Below are positions 44,502-52,787 of a stretch of 64,000 nucleotides of DNA, piece after piece. The stretch comes from an uncultured Bacillota bacterium. Its GTDB lineage: Bacteria; Bacillota_I; Bacilli_A; RFN20; CAG-288. The first letter of the stretch is position 1, and every line of letters starts with the position of its first letter. The stretch spans positions 22,545 through 86,544 of the forward strand of contig CASGEC010000001.1 in the NCBI GenBank assembly GCA_949300365.1. The letters are read 5' to 3'. Under the pieces are notes generated by a model that was given only the letters and a program-made list of their open reading frames with translations, ran no database searches and was not told the DNA's origin. A program made the position numbers and the translations under genes.

Positions 44502-45167
44502 GTGAAAACCAAGTTTTTCGTTGCCCGGTTAACCAAAGCTTCCAAGGAAGCCTACCGGGTCCTTTCGACACGGCCGGACGATTCCGGAGGCGACTACGAG
44601 TATTGCGGATTCTCCTTGGACGAGGTTGTCATCCTGGCCAAGAAGAAAAAGGTGGCTCTTAAGGAATGCGTCGACCGCACGAGAACGTTGCTTCTCAGGT
44701 CTACCCTTTTCTATTCCTCCAAGATGCGCTGTCCGATGCTTGAAGTCTATCCCCATGTGGAAAAGGCATTGCGGAAGGCGGTGGAGAAGTACAATCCCCG
44801 GATCGGGGAATTCACGCACCTGCTCGGAAGGATCGTCCACCTTACCCTTGCCTCGTATGGAAAGTCGGTCGCCATCCGCCGGAGGAAGTACGTCACCGGG
44901 CTCCAGAAGTATGAATGCTTCATCCCCAGCGTCGTTACCCTTCAGGACTCCGTCGGGAAGTCGACCTTGGTGTCCTATCATCTGGATCTTAAGGACTACA
45001 TGGAATTGCTGGATAGGAAGGAAAGGATAATTTTGTGGCTTTATGACTGTCGGCACACTTTGCGGGATATCGCCGACCGTGTTTCTCTATCCTCCACGGC
45101 TGTCGGGGACAAGCTTACCACCATGCTTTCCGAACTCCGCAACAGGGAGTCACGGCTCTTGATATAA
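44502..45167 (+). CDS. sigma-70-like protein, SigH-position
   Basis: 221 aa starting at GTG 44502 behind AGGAGG (44490-44495). The middle resembles sigma region 2 ('ALRKAVEKYNPRIGEFTHLLGRIVH'). The C-terminus has a region-4-like helix-turn-helix ('LLDRKERIILWLYDCRHTLRDIADRVSLSSTAVGDKL', where LRDIADRV-SLSSTAVGDKL is the HTH). The resemblance is weak overall and conserved -10 contact residues are not evident. Its place after an RlmB-type gene matches sigH in Bacillus. A divergent SigH or competence-type regulator is my best reading. Confidence 0.55.
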   Translation: MKTKFFVARLTKASKEAYRVLSTRPDDSGGDYEYCGFSLDEVVILAKKKKVALKECVDRTRTLLLRSTLFYSSKMRCPMLEVYPHVEKALRKAVEKYNPRIGEFTHLLGRIVHLTLASYGKSVAIRRRKYVTGLQKYECFIPSVVTLQDSVGKSTLVSYHLDLKDYMELLDRKERIILWLYDCRHTLRDIADRVSLSSTAVGDKLTTMLSELRNRESRLLI

Positions 45168-45194
45168 AAAGGAGCCGACTTACGCCAGCTCCTT
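45167..45194 (-). terminator. terminator of pnp
   Basis: AAGGAGC and GGCTCCTT arms pair on the minus strand around a GC-rich loop and are followed by TTTTTAT. It overlaps the stop of the convergent sigma-like gene. Confidence 0.8.
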
Positions 45195-45215
45195 GATGAT
45201 GGTTATCGATGGGAA

Positions 45216-47423
45216 TCAGTGCTTGTTGCGGAAGTTTCCGTGGGGACGGGGACGATCCGGTCTTTCAACGAATCCTTCCGGCTTGGGGAGGAATTCCCTG
45301 TGGGAGACATCGACCCTTCCCTGGGCATCGATACCGGTGATGATGACCTTGATCGTGTCGCCGATGTGGCAGACATCCTCGACCTTCTCGACACGCTTCC
45401 AGTCAAGCTTGGAAATGTGGCAGAGGGCATCGGTGTTTCCGAAGAGATTGACGAAGGCGCCGTAGGATTCGATGCGGACGACCTTGGCATCGTAGACCTC
45501 GCCGACCTGGGGAACCTTGGCGATGGCCATGACCATGTTATAGGCCTTTTCGATGGATTCCTGATGGACGGAGTAGAGGATGACCCTTCCGTCGTCGTTG
45601 ATGTCGATCTTGACGTCGTTGTCGCAATCCTTGATGATGCCGTTGATGACCTTTCCTTGGCTACCGATGACTTCGCGGATCTTGTCGGGAAGGATGTTGA
45701 AACGCTTCATCTTGAGGGCGTATTCGGAAAGCTCGGTGCGCGGCTGCGGGATGGCGTTGAGCATGACTTCGAGGATCTGCTTTCTGGCAGGCTTGGATTG
45801 GGCAAGGGCCTCTCTCAGGACTTCCTTGGTGATGCCGCGGATCTTGATATCCATCTGCAGGGCAGTGATGCCGTTAGGCGTTCCGGCAACCTTGAAGTCC
45901 ATGTCGCCGAGGTGGTCTTCCATGCCTTGGATGTCCGTCAGGATGGTATAGGGGTGATTGCCATCCAAGGGACCGGAAGTGATAAGGCCCATGGCGATAC
46001 CGGAGACCGGCGCCTTGATCGGGACACCCGCATCCATCAACGCCATGCAGGAAGCGCAGATGGAAGCCTGGGAAGAAGAACCGTTGGATTCGCAGACGTC
46101 GGCGACGCAACGGATGGTATACGGGAATTCTTCCTCGGAAGGAAGGACATAGGACAGGGCTCTTTCACCGAGGGTTCCGTGTCCGATCTCTCTTCTGCCG
46201 GGCGTGCCCATACGGCCAAGCTCACCGACGGAGAAAGGCGGGAAGTTGTAGTGATGCATCCATCTCTTGGTGGAATCGCCGGTGATGTCGTCGATGATCT
46301 GAGCATCCTCAAGGGGACCAAGGGTGCAGGCGGAGAGAACCTGGGTCTGTCCTCTGGTGAAGAGGGCGGAACCATGGGCTCTGGGAAGAAGGTGGACCTG
46401 GGCATCGAGAGGACGGATCTCATCGACCTTTCTGCCATCGGGGCGGACCTTGTCGACGGTGATAAGGCGACGGACCTCGTTGCGGACGACCTGTTCCAGG
46501 ACTTCCTTGGCCTCGTTGACGGCAAGGTCATGGAGCTTCTCGTTCTTGTATTCCTTGGCATCCACGATATCGATGACTTCCTTTTCGAGGGCATCGATGG
46601 TGTTCTGCCTTTCGAGCTTGTCGAAAATGGAAACGGCCTTGATCAACCGTGTTTCCTGGGTCTCGGTCTGTCCGGGAGCCACATAGTTGCGGCAGGAAGC
46701 GGCGAATTCCTCGTCGATCTTGTAGATGTTGAGCGGCCTTTTGGGCTTTCCGACTTCCTTGACGATTTCCTTCTGGAAGCGGCAGAGTTCCTTGATGGCC
46801 TCGTGACCGAACATCAAAGCCTCGAGCATGTCTTCCTCGGAAACCTCGGCGGCACCGGCCTCGACCATGTTGATGGCCTCTTCGGTTCCGGCGACGGCAA
46901 GGTTGATATCGGATCTCTTCTCTTCCTCGACGGTCGGATCGATGATGAGCTTTCCGTCCACCCTACCGACACGGACACCGGCGATGGGGCCTTCAAAGGG
47001 AATGTCGGAAATGCACAGGGCCAGGGAAGAACCGAACATGGCGGTCATCTCGGGCGAGGCATCCAAGTCCGCGGACATGACCGTGGCGGTCACCTGGGTC
47101 TCGTTGACATAGCCTTCGGGGAACATCGGACGGATCGGACGGTCGATAAGACGGGAGAAGAGGGTTTCACGATAGCTTTGGCGGCCTTCCCTTCTCAAAA
47201 AAGAGCCAGGGATCTTGCCGGCGGCATACTGCCTTTCGAAATAGTTGACGGTGAGGGGGAAGAAATCCTGGCCGAGCTTGGCTTCCTTGGCTCCGCAGAC
47301 GGCGCAGAGGACGGCGGTGTCGTTGAAACGCACGAAGCAAGAGCCATCGGCCTGCTTTGCGATTTCGCCGGTTTCGACGGTCAGTGTCTTGCCGAAGAAG
47401 TCGCGTGTGAAGACTTTTTTCAT
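45216..47423 (-). CDS. pnp: polyribonucleotide nucleotidyltransferase
   Basis: 735 aa from ATG 47423 (AGAGGTC upstream; longer in-frame start at 47504 lacks an RBS). Two RNase PH domains ('GSFLRREGRQSYRETLFSRLIDRPIRPMFPEGY', 'HGSALFTRGQTQ', 'EIGHGTLGERAL'), then KH and S1 RNA-binding domains ('GEVYDAKVVRIESYGAFVNL'). The exonuclease phosphorolytically degrades RNA and is part of the RNA-decay machinery. The Arg/Pro-rich tail is short. Single gene. Confidence 0.98.
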   Translation of the reverse strand: MKKVFTRDFFGKTLTVETGEIAKQADGSCFVRFNDTAVLCAVCGAKEAKLGQDFFPLTVNYFERQYAAGKIPGSFLRREGRQSYRETLFSRLIDRPIRPMFPEGYVNETQVTATVMSADLDASPEMTAMFGSSLALCISDIPFEGPIAGVRVGRVDGKLIIDPTVEEEKRSDINLAVAGTEEAINMVEAGAAEVSEEDMLEALMFGHEAIKELCRFQKEIVKEVGKPKRPLNIYKIDEEFAASCRNYVAPGQTETQETRLIKAVSIFDKLERQNTIDALEKEVIDIVDAKEYKNEKLHDLAVNEAKEVLEQVVRNEVRRLITVDKVRPDGRKVDEIRPLDAQVHLLPRAHGSALFTRGQTQVLSACTLGPLEDAQIIDDITGDSTKRWMHHYNFPPFSVGELGRMGTPGRREIGHGTLGERALSYVLPSEEEFPYTIRCVADVCESNGSSSQASICASCMALMDAGVPIKAPVSGIAMGLITSGPLDGNHPYTILTDIQGMEDHLGDMDFKVAGTPNGITALQMDIKIRGITKEVLREALAQSKPARKQILEVMLNAIPQPRTELSEYALKMKRFNILPDKIREVIGSQGKVINGIIKDCDNDVKIDINDDGRVILYSVHQESIEKAYNMVMAIAKVPQVGEVYDAKVVRIESYGAFVNLFGNTDALCHISKLDWKRVEKVEDVCHIGDTIKVIITGIDAQGRVDVSHREFLPKPEGFVERPDRPRPHGNFRNKH

Positions 47424-47570
47424 TCTTAGACCTCTTTCTTTAAATTTATACGAAAAAGATTTTAACATAGACCCTTTGGGCAAAGGGAGAGTATTTCCCG
47501 ACAATGGATTCTTTTGGCTTCATCCAAGGCCCGTTTGACTAAAATGGAAAGCGAAAGGAGAAGAATCGAC

Positions 47571-48437
47571 ATGCATGACATCTGGAACCCGTGGCATGGC
47601 TGCGAGAAGTTCAGCGAAGGCTGCCTCAACTGCTACATGTATTATCTCGATGCCTTCAACGAGAAGAGCGGAAAGGATTTCTATGTCACGCGCAACATCG
47701 ATTACCCCCTCATGAAGGATCGACATGGAAATTACCGGATTAAAAGTGGTGAGATGATACGTGTCTGCATGACAAGCGATTTCTTCTACGAAAAGGCAGA
47801 CCCATACCGGCAACACTGCTTCGACATCATGAAGAAAAGAAGGGATGTCGTGTTCTATCTCCTGACGAAAAGGGCAAACCGCATAAAGGAATGCCTTCCT
47901 CCGGATATTGCTTCCTTCGAGAACATCTTCATGAACGTCACCTGCGAGAATCAAAAGCGTGCCGACGAGAGAATTCCGATTCTTCTTTCCTTGCCTTTTT
48001 GTCACAAGGGTCTTTTCCTCGCCCCGATGCTTGAGGAAATCACGATCGAGAAATACCTTCGCACCGGGCAAATCGAACAGGTCATCCTCGGTGGCGAGAA
48101 CTATGGCGGAAGAAGACCATGTGATTTCGCTTGGGTGAAGAAGATTAGGGAAGAATGCTTCCGAAACAATGTCTCCTTCTGCTTCATCGAAACTGGAACG
48201 GTATTCATCAAGGATGGAAAGAAATACGTGATTGAAGATAAAAAAGTCCAAAGCGAAATGGCATTCCTTTCAAAGCAATCCTTCAAAGGAAAGAAAATAC
48301 AGTTCAATCTCTATGACGAAAGAGGCAACCGCATTCCTCCTAAGAGACTTTATCAAAGGACCTTTCGGGAAAGCTGTCGAACGTGTGGCTCACAGTGGAT
48401 CTGCAATGGATGCTCGAATTGCGGAAAGTGCGAGTGA
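47571..48437 (+). CDS. DUF5131 (phage Gp37/Gp68-like) protein
   Basis: 288 aa from ATG 47571 (GAAAGGAG 9 nt upstream). The start 'IWNPWHGCEKFSEGCLNCYMYYL' gives the Cys-x6-Cys-x2-Cys triad that defines this group and is thought to bind an Fe-S cluster in a radical-SAM-like barrel. 'YLLTKRANRIKECLP' and 'ILGGENYGGRRPCDFAWVKKI' are also family features. The C-terminus has a second cysteine cluster, C-x2-C-x5-C-x2-C-x2-C ('CRTCGSQWICNGCSNCGKC'). Found in phages and accessory islands; reaction unknown. It opens the island that also holds the restriction-modification system. Confidence 0.88.
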   Translation: MHDIWNPWHGCEKFSEGCLNCYMYYLDAFNEKSGKDFYVTRNIDYPLMKDRHGNYRIKSGEMIRVCMTSDFFYEKADPYRQHCFDIMKKRRDVVFYLLTKRANRIKECLPPDIASFENIFMNVTCENQKRADERIPILLSLPFCHKGLFLAPMLEEITIEKYLRTGQIEQVILGGENYGGRRPCDFAWVKKIREECFRNNVSFCFIETGTVFIKDGKKYVIEDKKVQSEMAFLSKQSFKGKKIQFNLYDERGNRIPPKRLYQRTFRESCRTCGSQWICNGCSNCGKCE

Positions 48438-48461
48438 AGGATACAAAGAGAGACGCCAGAA

Positions 48462-49760
48462 TCATTTCTTTTTCAGGCTATCGAGGATCCATGAAATCCA
48501 TTTCTTAATCGTGGAAAGTCGGCGTTTGTAGGTATCTTCGCTATGTACTTTGAAAAGACCTGATGAATGCATGATAGAAAGAAGAGTTTTTTCGTCAGGC
48601 TCCTTCAATCCATTGTCGAGATAGAGGAGAAGTATTTTGCGGAAAACGACATGCTCCATCATTTTCTGAACAAATGCTTTTTGGCGATTAAAATAAGGAA
48701 GCTCCAAGATTCGCTTTCCTGCGGAAGTCGTTTGATAACGAGAGGATTTCGTTCGCTCAATTAGTCCAAGATAGATGCCACCATTGACGTAGTAGTCCGC
48801 CTGGCGTGGGTCGAAATCGTAGTTCTCCGTGATCTCTTCCTTTGTGGTTTCGTTTTGACAGAGGCCAAGAAGATCGATTATACGGACAAAACTGTTTGCC
48901 TGAGGAAAGGGAACCTCTGGCTCTGGAAGGGGCTTTGTTTCGGCAATCCATTGTTTGAGACAATCAATCGTTATCTTTGGCCGTGCTTCCAAGGTATAGG
49001 ATTTCGCTCGGAGAAGCTGAATGGCATTGTAATCTTGGTATTCGTTGCTTGAATAGCCATACTCATAGAAATAGTAGACCTTGTCGGAATAGCAAAAGAA
49101 AACCAGACGAATTTTCTTGTCGATTTTGTTATTGCAGAGCATGCGGAATGGATAATATAGCTGTCGAATCAGGAAATCATCGCATATGCCAAGCTTTGCT
49201 TCGAAAACCGCAATGCTTTTTCCTCCTTCATAGCTGGCGTCGATTTCAAGCTGGGAATTGTTAACAGTAAGAGTATCTCTGGATGAGTCAAGTATATGAT
49301 GCATCTGAAAACTGAAATTGCCTGATGCCATTCTCCCCTGAAGGGTGAGATAAGTCTTTTCACCAAGGAAATCATCAATCATGCTTGTCATGGAGGCTAC
49401 AGCAAGAGCGACCTGCTCGCTATGTATGTTGTCGATATCGAGACTTTCAAGATGATTTAGGAAGACTTTCCGTATCGGCTCGTTTAATTGTGGGTATGTC
49501 TCGATTCGATGGTACATTTCACATCTGCCGAGTTGATACTGATAACGTGAGATGGGCATGATGGAGAGTTGGTTGTCTCGAAAGCATTTAGGGAGATTCT
49601 TGTAGTGATCGAACTTGGTCATCAAACGGGGTTCCCTTTCGCTGACTCTCTTCAATGTCTTTGAGTCGATGATAAATCGTCCTGTTTTTGAAAGGGATTC
49701 TTCTACCTTTAGATGGAGATCGGCGAAGATTCGCTGCCAGGCCTCATCGTTTTTGTCCAT
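48462..49760 (-). CDS. type II restriction endonuclease, PD-(D/E)XK fold
   Basis: 432 aa from ATG 49760, overlapping the end of the methylase gene by 17 nt. The nuclease motif is D174 in 'NNSQLEIDASYEGG' with E187-A-K189 in 'SIAVFEAKLG', the classic D-x12-E-x-K spacing. The C-terminal 130 residues look like a winged helix ('NETTKEEITENYDFDPRQADYYVNGGIYLGLIERT', 'YQTTSAGKRI') that may bind DNA. Overlap with a Dam-like methylase makes a type II restriction-modification pair the clear context. Recognition sequence cannot be read from the endonuclease. Confidence 0.85.
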   Translation of the reverse strand: MDKNDEAWQRIFADLHLKVEESLSKTGRFIIDSKTLKRVSEREPRLMTKFDHYKNLPKCFRDNQLSIMPISRYQYQLGRCEMYHRIETYPQLNEPIRKVFLNHLESLDIDNIHSEQVALAVASMTSMIDDFLGEKTYLTLQGRMASGNFSFQMHHILDSSRDTLTVNNSQLEIDASYEGGKSIAVFEAKLGICDDFLIRQLYYPFRMLCNNKIDKKIRLVFFCYSDKVYYFYEYGYSSNEYQDYNAIQLLRAKSYTLEARPKITIDCLKQWIAETKPLPEPEVPFPQANSFVRIIDLLGLCQNETTKEEITENYDFDPRQADYYVNGGIYLGLIERTKSSRYQTTSAGKRILELPYFNRQKAFVQKMMEHVVFRKILLLYLDNGLKEPDEKTLLSIMHSSGLFKVHSEDTYKRRLSTIKKWISWILDSLKKK

Positions 49761-50607
49761 AGTTTCGAACAAGAACCTCCTCGACGTTTCCACGTCCTTT
49801 TCCGTTGGAATTGATTGGCCGTTTTGCCGTGATAATCTGAATGGAATATTCCTTATACAAGTCAAGAATGAAGGGCGTTGCGGTATTGGAAAGAAGAAAG
49901 GAAACCCCCTTCTTATCAAGCATGTCCACGGTTTGCTTTAGGCGAATCTGGTCGGTTCGATTGAAGCCACCTCCTTGATAGGCTGTGAAGGAGTCCGGCT
50001 TGAGGGAATCGTAGGGCGGGTCAAGGTAGACGAAATCGCCGCCTTTGGCTCTTAAAACCACATCAGCGAAATCCATGTTGAGAATTTCTGTATTGCTTTT
50101 CTGGAGTACTGAACTGGCTTGACGAAGATTATCTTCCGAACAAATCTTTGGATTCTGGTATTTCCCAAAAGGTGTGTTGAAGAAACCTTTTTTATTTTCC
50201 CGATACAGGCCATTGTAGCAGGTGTGGTTAAGGTAAATCAGCCTTGCGGCATGGAGAAGAGGGGGCATGTCTCCAAAGTTGTTGAGTCGATCCATGGATC
50301 GTATGCGATAGAAAAAAGAGCTTTCGTTTGGCCATTTTGAAAGAAGGGAAATCAAACTTTCGACATCGTCTTTGACCACTTTATAGGCAAGGACGAGTTC
50401 CTTGTTGAGATCATTGATTGTTGCCCTTTTGGGTTGCAAGGCAAAATAGACAGCGCCTCCACCAACAAAAGGCTCGTAATAATGGTTAAAATGAGGAATA
50501 TCTTTCAATATTGGTTCAAGAAGCTGTCTTTTTCCTCCTGCCCATTTTAGAAATGGAATAGCAATAGGAGCGTTTTGGGTATTAAAACTTTTTAAATTAG
50601 TGCACAT
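49744..50607 (-). CDS. DNA adenine methyltransferase, D12/Dam class
   Basis: 287 aa. AdoMet motif 'PFLKWAGGKRQ' (residues 18-28), 'YYEPFVGGGAVYF', and catalytic DPPY at 196-199 ('FVYLDPPYDS'). Alpha-class N6-adenine methylases of this size (Dam, M.DpnII) often act on GATC. It protects host DNA from the endonuclease encoded downstream. No ribosome binding site precedes ATG 50607, and the start codon lies in one arm of the inverted repeat 50605-50629. A promoter TTGTTT-17-TATCAT (50655-50627) overlaps the other arm. Confidence 0.93.
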   Translation of the reverse strand: MCTNLKSFNTQNAPIAIPFLKWAGGKRQLLEPILKDIPHFNHYYEPFVGGGAVYFALQPKRATINDLNKELVLAYKVVKDDVESLISLLSKWPNESSFFYRIRSMDRLNNFGDMPPLLHAARLIYLNHTCYNGLYRENKKGFFNTPFGKYQNPKICSEDNLRQASSVLQKSNTEILNMDFADVVLRAKGGDFVYLDPPYDSLKPDSFTAYQGGGFNRTDQIRLKQTVDMLDKKGVSFLLSNTATPFILDLYKEYSIQIITAKRPINSNGKGRGNVEEVLVRNYGQKR

Positions 50608-50685
50608 TTGAGTTTCATTGGCTCAAATGATAACCCAAACGGGTCTCAAAAACAATTCAAATGGGTTTTATATTCGTCCCATTTG
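50605..50685. promoter_or_regulatory. divergent control region of the restriction-modification system with two operators
   Basis: IR1: CATTTGAG (50605-50612) with CTCAAATG (50622-50629), covering the methylase start codon and its -10. IR2: CAAATGGG (50658-50665) with CCCATTTG (50678-50685), enclosing a TATATT -10-like box for the XRE gene. Both share a CAAATG/CATTTG core, so one protein could read both. A dimeric controller bound at IR1 and IR2 would set methylase and its own expression, as in known C-protein systems. Confidence 0.75.
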
Positions 50686-50703
50686 TTGGCTAGTCTTTTT
50701 GAT

Positions 50704-51009
50704 ATGGATATCTTGGATAGAATTCGTCATTTGCAAGAGGAAAGAAATTGGTCGGTTTACCATCTTTCTCTTGAGTCGGGAATCACTCAGTCAACGCTAA
50801 ACAACATGTTCAAAAGAGGAACGGATCCGTCAATAAGGACGCTCTCGGCGCTATGCGAGGCATTCGGCATAACGCTTGCGGATTTCTTTTCGGAGGAAGG
50901 TAGGACGGAAATCAGCCAAAGTGAGAGAGCTCTTTTGATGGAGTATCGGAAACTTTCTTCCAAGGAAAAAGCTGCCGTTTCTAATCTTGTTCATGAGTTA
51001 TTGAAATGA
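50704..51009 (+). CDS. XRE-family controller-like regulator
   Basis: 101 aa from ATG 50704. Helix-turn-helix in residues about 7-62 ('IRHLQEERNWSVYHLSLESGITQSTLNNMF', 'PSIRTLSALCEAFGITLADFF'), then a short helical tail 'ERALLMEYRKLSSKEKAAVSNLV' as in the SinR/Xre group. It is divergent from the methylase, with operators between. No Shine-Dalgarno is visible, and TAGTCT (50691-50696) ends 7 nt before ATG, so the mRNA may be leaderless, as reported for several C-protein genes. Confidence 0.88.
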   Translation: MDILDRIRHLQEERNWSVYHLSLESGITQSTLNNMFKRGTDPSIRTLSALCEAFGITLADFFSEEGRTEISQSERALLMEYRKLSSKEKAAVSNLVHELLK

Positions 51010-51377
51010 TTGGCTCGTGATGACAAACGGTCCCTTATTCTGCTGATTGATTTCCGTCTCTGCTTTTAATGTGGATAGGCAAGTTCTTTGATTTCGTAAA
51101 GCAAAAAGCACGCATTTGTCTTGAAGTTTTAGGCTTTGATCAGGAATAAAAAGCAGTAGCTTTTATTCGATGAAAACACGGGATGGAAAGAAGATCCGTG
51201 TCGAATAGTGTGAATTATTAAAAAATAGGCGTGTTATTTTTACAGCAAAAAAAGATAGCGATTCACACGAAACTACACGAAAGAAGGTGGATATGGAAGA
51301 ATTCATGATTGCCATTGGCAAAACAGGTCGTGTCAGGAAAATCAAATCGTGTTTTGAAACCGACACGAAATGCCAGC
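51010..51377. other. 368-bp gap with two hairpins
   Basis: No gene is supported. An AT-rich stem-loop AATAAAAAGC-agta-GCTTTTATT (about 51145-51167) is a plausible bidirectional terminator for the XRE gene. ACACGG/CCGTGT (51176-51201) forms a second inverted repeat. The rest may be decayed mobile DNA leading into the DUF4143 remnant. Confidence 0.5.
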
Positions 51378-51602
51378 AATGGGTATCGGACTTACTATCG
51401 GGAATCCGAATGCGGGGCCGAAGTCGACTTCATCATTCAGCGCGAGGGAAAGATCATTCCAATCGAAGTCAAATCGGCCGACAACACAAAGGCGAAGAGC
51501 ATTCAAGCCGGCTTATGCCATCAAGCTTTCCACAAAGAACTTCCGCTTCGAGGATGGAAAGAAAAACGTCCCTCTCTCTGCCGCGTTTTGCATCTCAGAT
51601 TA
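51378..51602 (+). pseudogene. frameshifted C-terminal remnant of a DUF4143-domain AAA ATPase
   Basis: One frame reads 'NGYRTYYRESECGAEVDFIIQREGKIIPIEVKSADNTKAKSI', the typical nuclease-like D-x-E-V-K core of DUF4143 ATPases. Near 51505 the similarity jumps to the +1 frame: 'AYAIKLSTKNFRFEDGKKNVPLSAAFCIS', the normal family end. The N-terminal AAA module is missing altogether. So this is a truncated and frameshifted relic at the right edge of the defence/mobile island, convergent with the next glycosyltransferase. Confidence 0.8.
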
Positions 51603-52640
51603 TTTCCTATACTTTTCCAGCAATCCGAGATAGTAGTTCTTCCACATACGATAGACGTTCCGACGGCTGTATTTTTCCCGGACTTGCCTGGAAAGATCTA
51701 TGCCTTCCTGGTATTTTTCCTTGTCTGTGGAAAGAAGCCGGATCGCTTCGGAGAAAGAGGAGACGTCCTTCCCTTTGAAGGAATCGTGGGGAAGGATCGG
51801 CGTATAAAGATCCAAGTCCCTTAAGAGATAGGGGATGCCGACAGAGCAGGCCTCCAAAAGAGACATCGGGAAGAGTTCGTTGTAGCTTGGAAGGAAGAAG
51901 AGGTCGGAAAGGCCATAGTATTCCGGCATCTTTTCCCTGTCGACGATACCGAGGAAACGGACGTTCTCCCTTTTCTTTTCCATCTCCTTCTTGAGCTCGC
52001 CATATCCATCGGTGATGGCCTTGAAGGAGAAGCCGCCAAGCCATAGGAAGAGAATGTTTGGATTCTCCTCGGCGACCTTGAGGAAATCCAGGACACCCTT
52101 TCTTGTCTGGACCTGACCAACGGCGATGAGTACGAACTTGTCCTGGGGGATGTCGTATTTGCGGCGCAAGGCATACTTCTCTTCGGGCGTGAAGGCGCGA
52201 AAGGTCCTTTCGTCGACGAAGTTTGGAATATACGTGATCCGGCTTTTATCGATGCCGTAATGGACAAGCGGGTCGATGAAACTCGGATTGACGACGACGA
52301 TTTCCTTGGCTCGGCGATAGAAAGAGATTACATAGCGGCAGAAAAGGGAGAATATCGGCTTGGGAAGCTTGATCGATCCTTTTAGTGTCTCCGGAAGGAA
52401 GTGGACATAGCAGACGGAAAGCGTCTTCTTTCCCATCTTGAAGTAGAAGTCCGGGTTGACGGAGTGGACATGGACGATGTCCGCGGATTTTGTTTTCTTG
52501 TTGATGACGATGTCGAAGTCCTCTTTGCCGAAATCCTGCATCAGCCGGGTCTGCTCAAGATAGGCCGATCCAACACCCTGTGCTGGTGCGGACGTGGCGT
52601 GAGAGAGCATGTCGATCCGGATTTTCCTCTTTTCTTCCAT
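51600..52640 (-). CDS. glycosyltransferase family 4, diglycosyl-diacylglycerol synthase-like
   Basis: 346 aa (RBS GGAGGAG). GT-B fold: 'RIDMLSHATSAPAQGVGSAYLEQ', 'VCYVHFLPETLKGSIKLPKP', C-terminal 'AVGQVQTRKGVLDFLKVAEE' and 'PSYNELFPMSLLEACSVGIPYL' with E-x7-E. It resembles the second glycolipid synthases of Acholeplasma/Mollicutes that extend monoglycosyl-diacylglycerol. It would act after the GT4 at 34764-36029 (inference). Confidence 0.85.
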   Translation of the reverse strand: MEEKRKIRIDMLSHATSAPAQGVGSAYLEQTRLMQDFGKEDFDIVINKKTKSADIVHVHSVNPDFYFKMGKKTLSVCYVHFLPETLKGSIKLPKPIFSLFCRYVISFYRRAKEIVVVNPSFIDPLVHYGIDKSRITYIPNFVDERTFRAFTPEEKYALRRKYDIPQDKFVLIAVGQVQTRKGVLDFLKVAEENPNILFLWLGGFSFKAITDGYGELKKEMEKKRENVRFLGIVDREKMPEYYGLSDLFFLPSYNELFPMSLLEACSVGIPYLLRDLDLYTPILPHDSFKGKDVSSFSEAIRLLSTDKEKYQEGIDLSRQVREKYSRRNVYRMWKNYYLGLLEKYRK

Positions 52641-52787
52641 GGCGCTTCTCCTCCGATAAATCCATTATAGGACAAGGAAAGCAAAGGGAAAGGAAGAAAG
52701 GAAGGATTGCTTGCCAACCTTGATAAGCATTATGGCAATGGTTGTGTTGCAGAGACTCATCCATTGCTATGGAGAAAACTCGTATTC

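Noticed and set aside
45219..47429. 736-codon plus-strand frame across pnp
   Set aside because: Antisense shadow of a highly conserved gene; no domain and no RBS.
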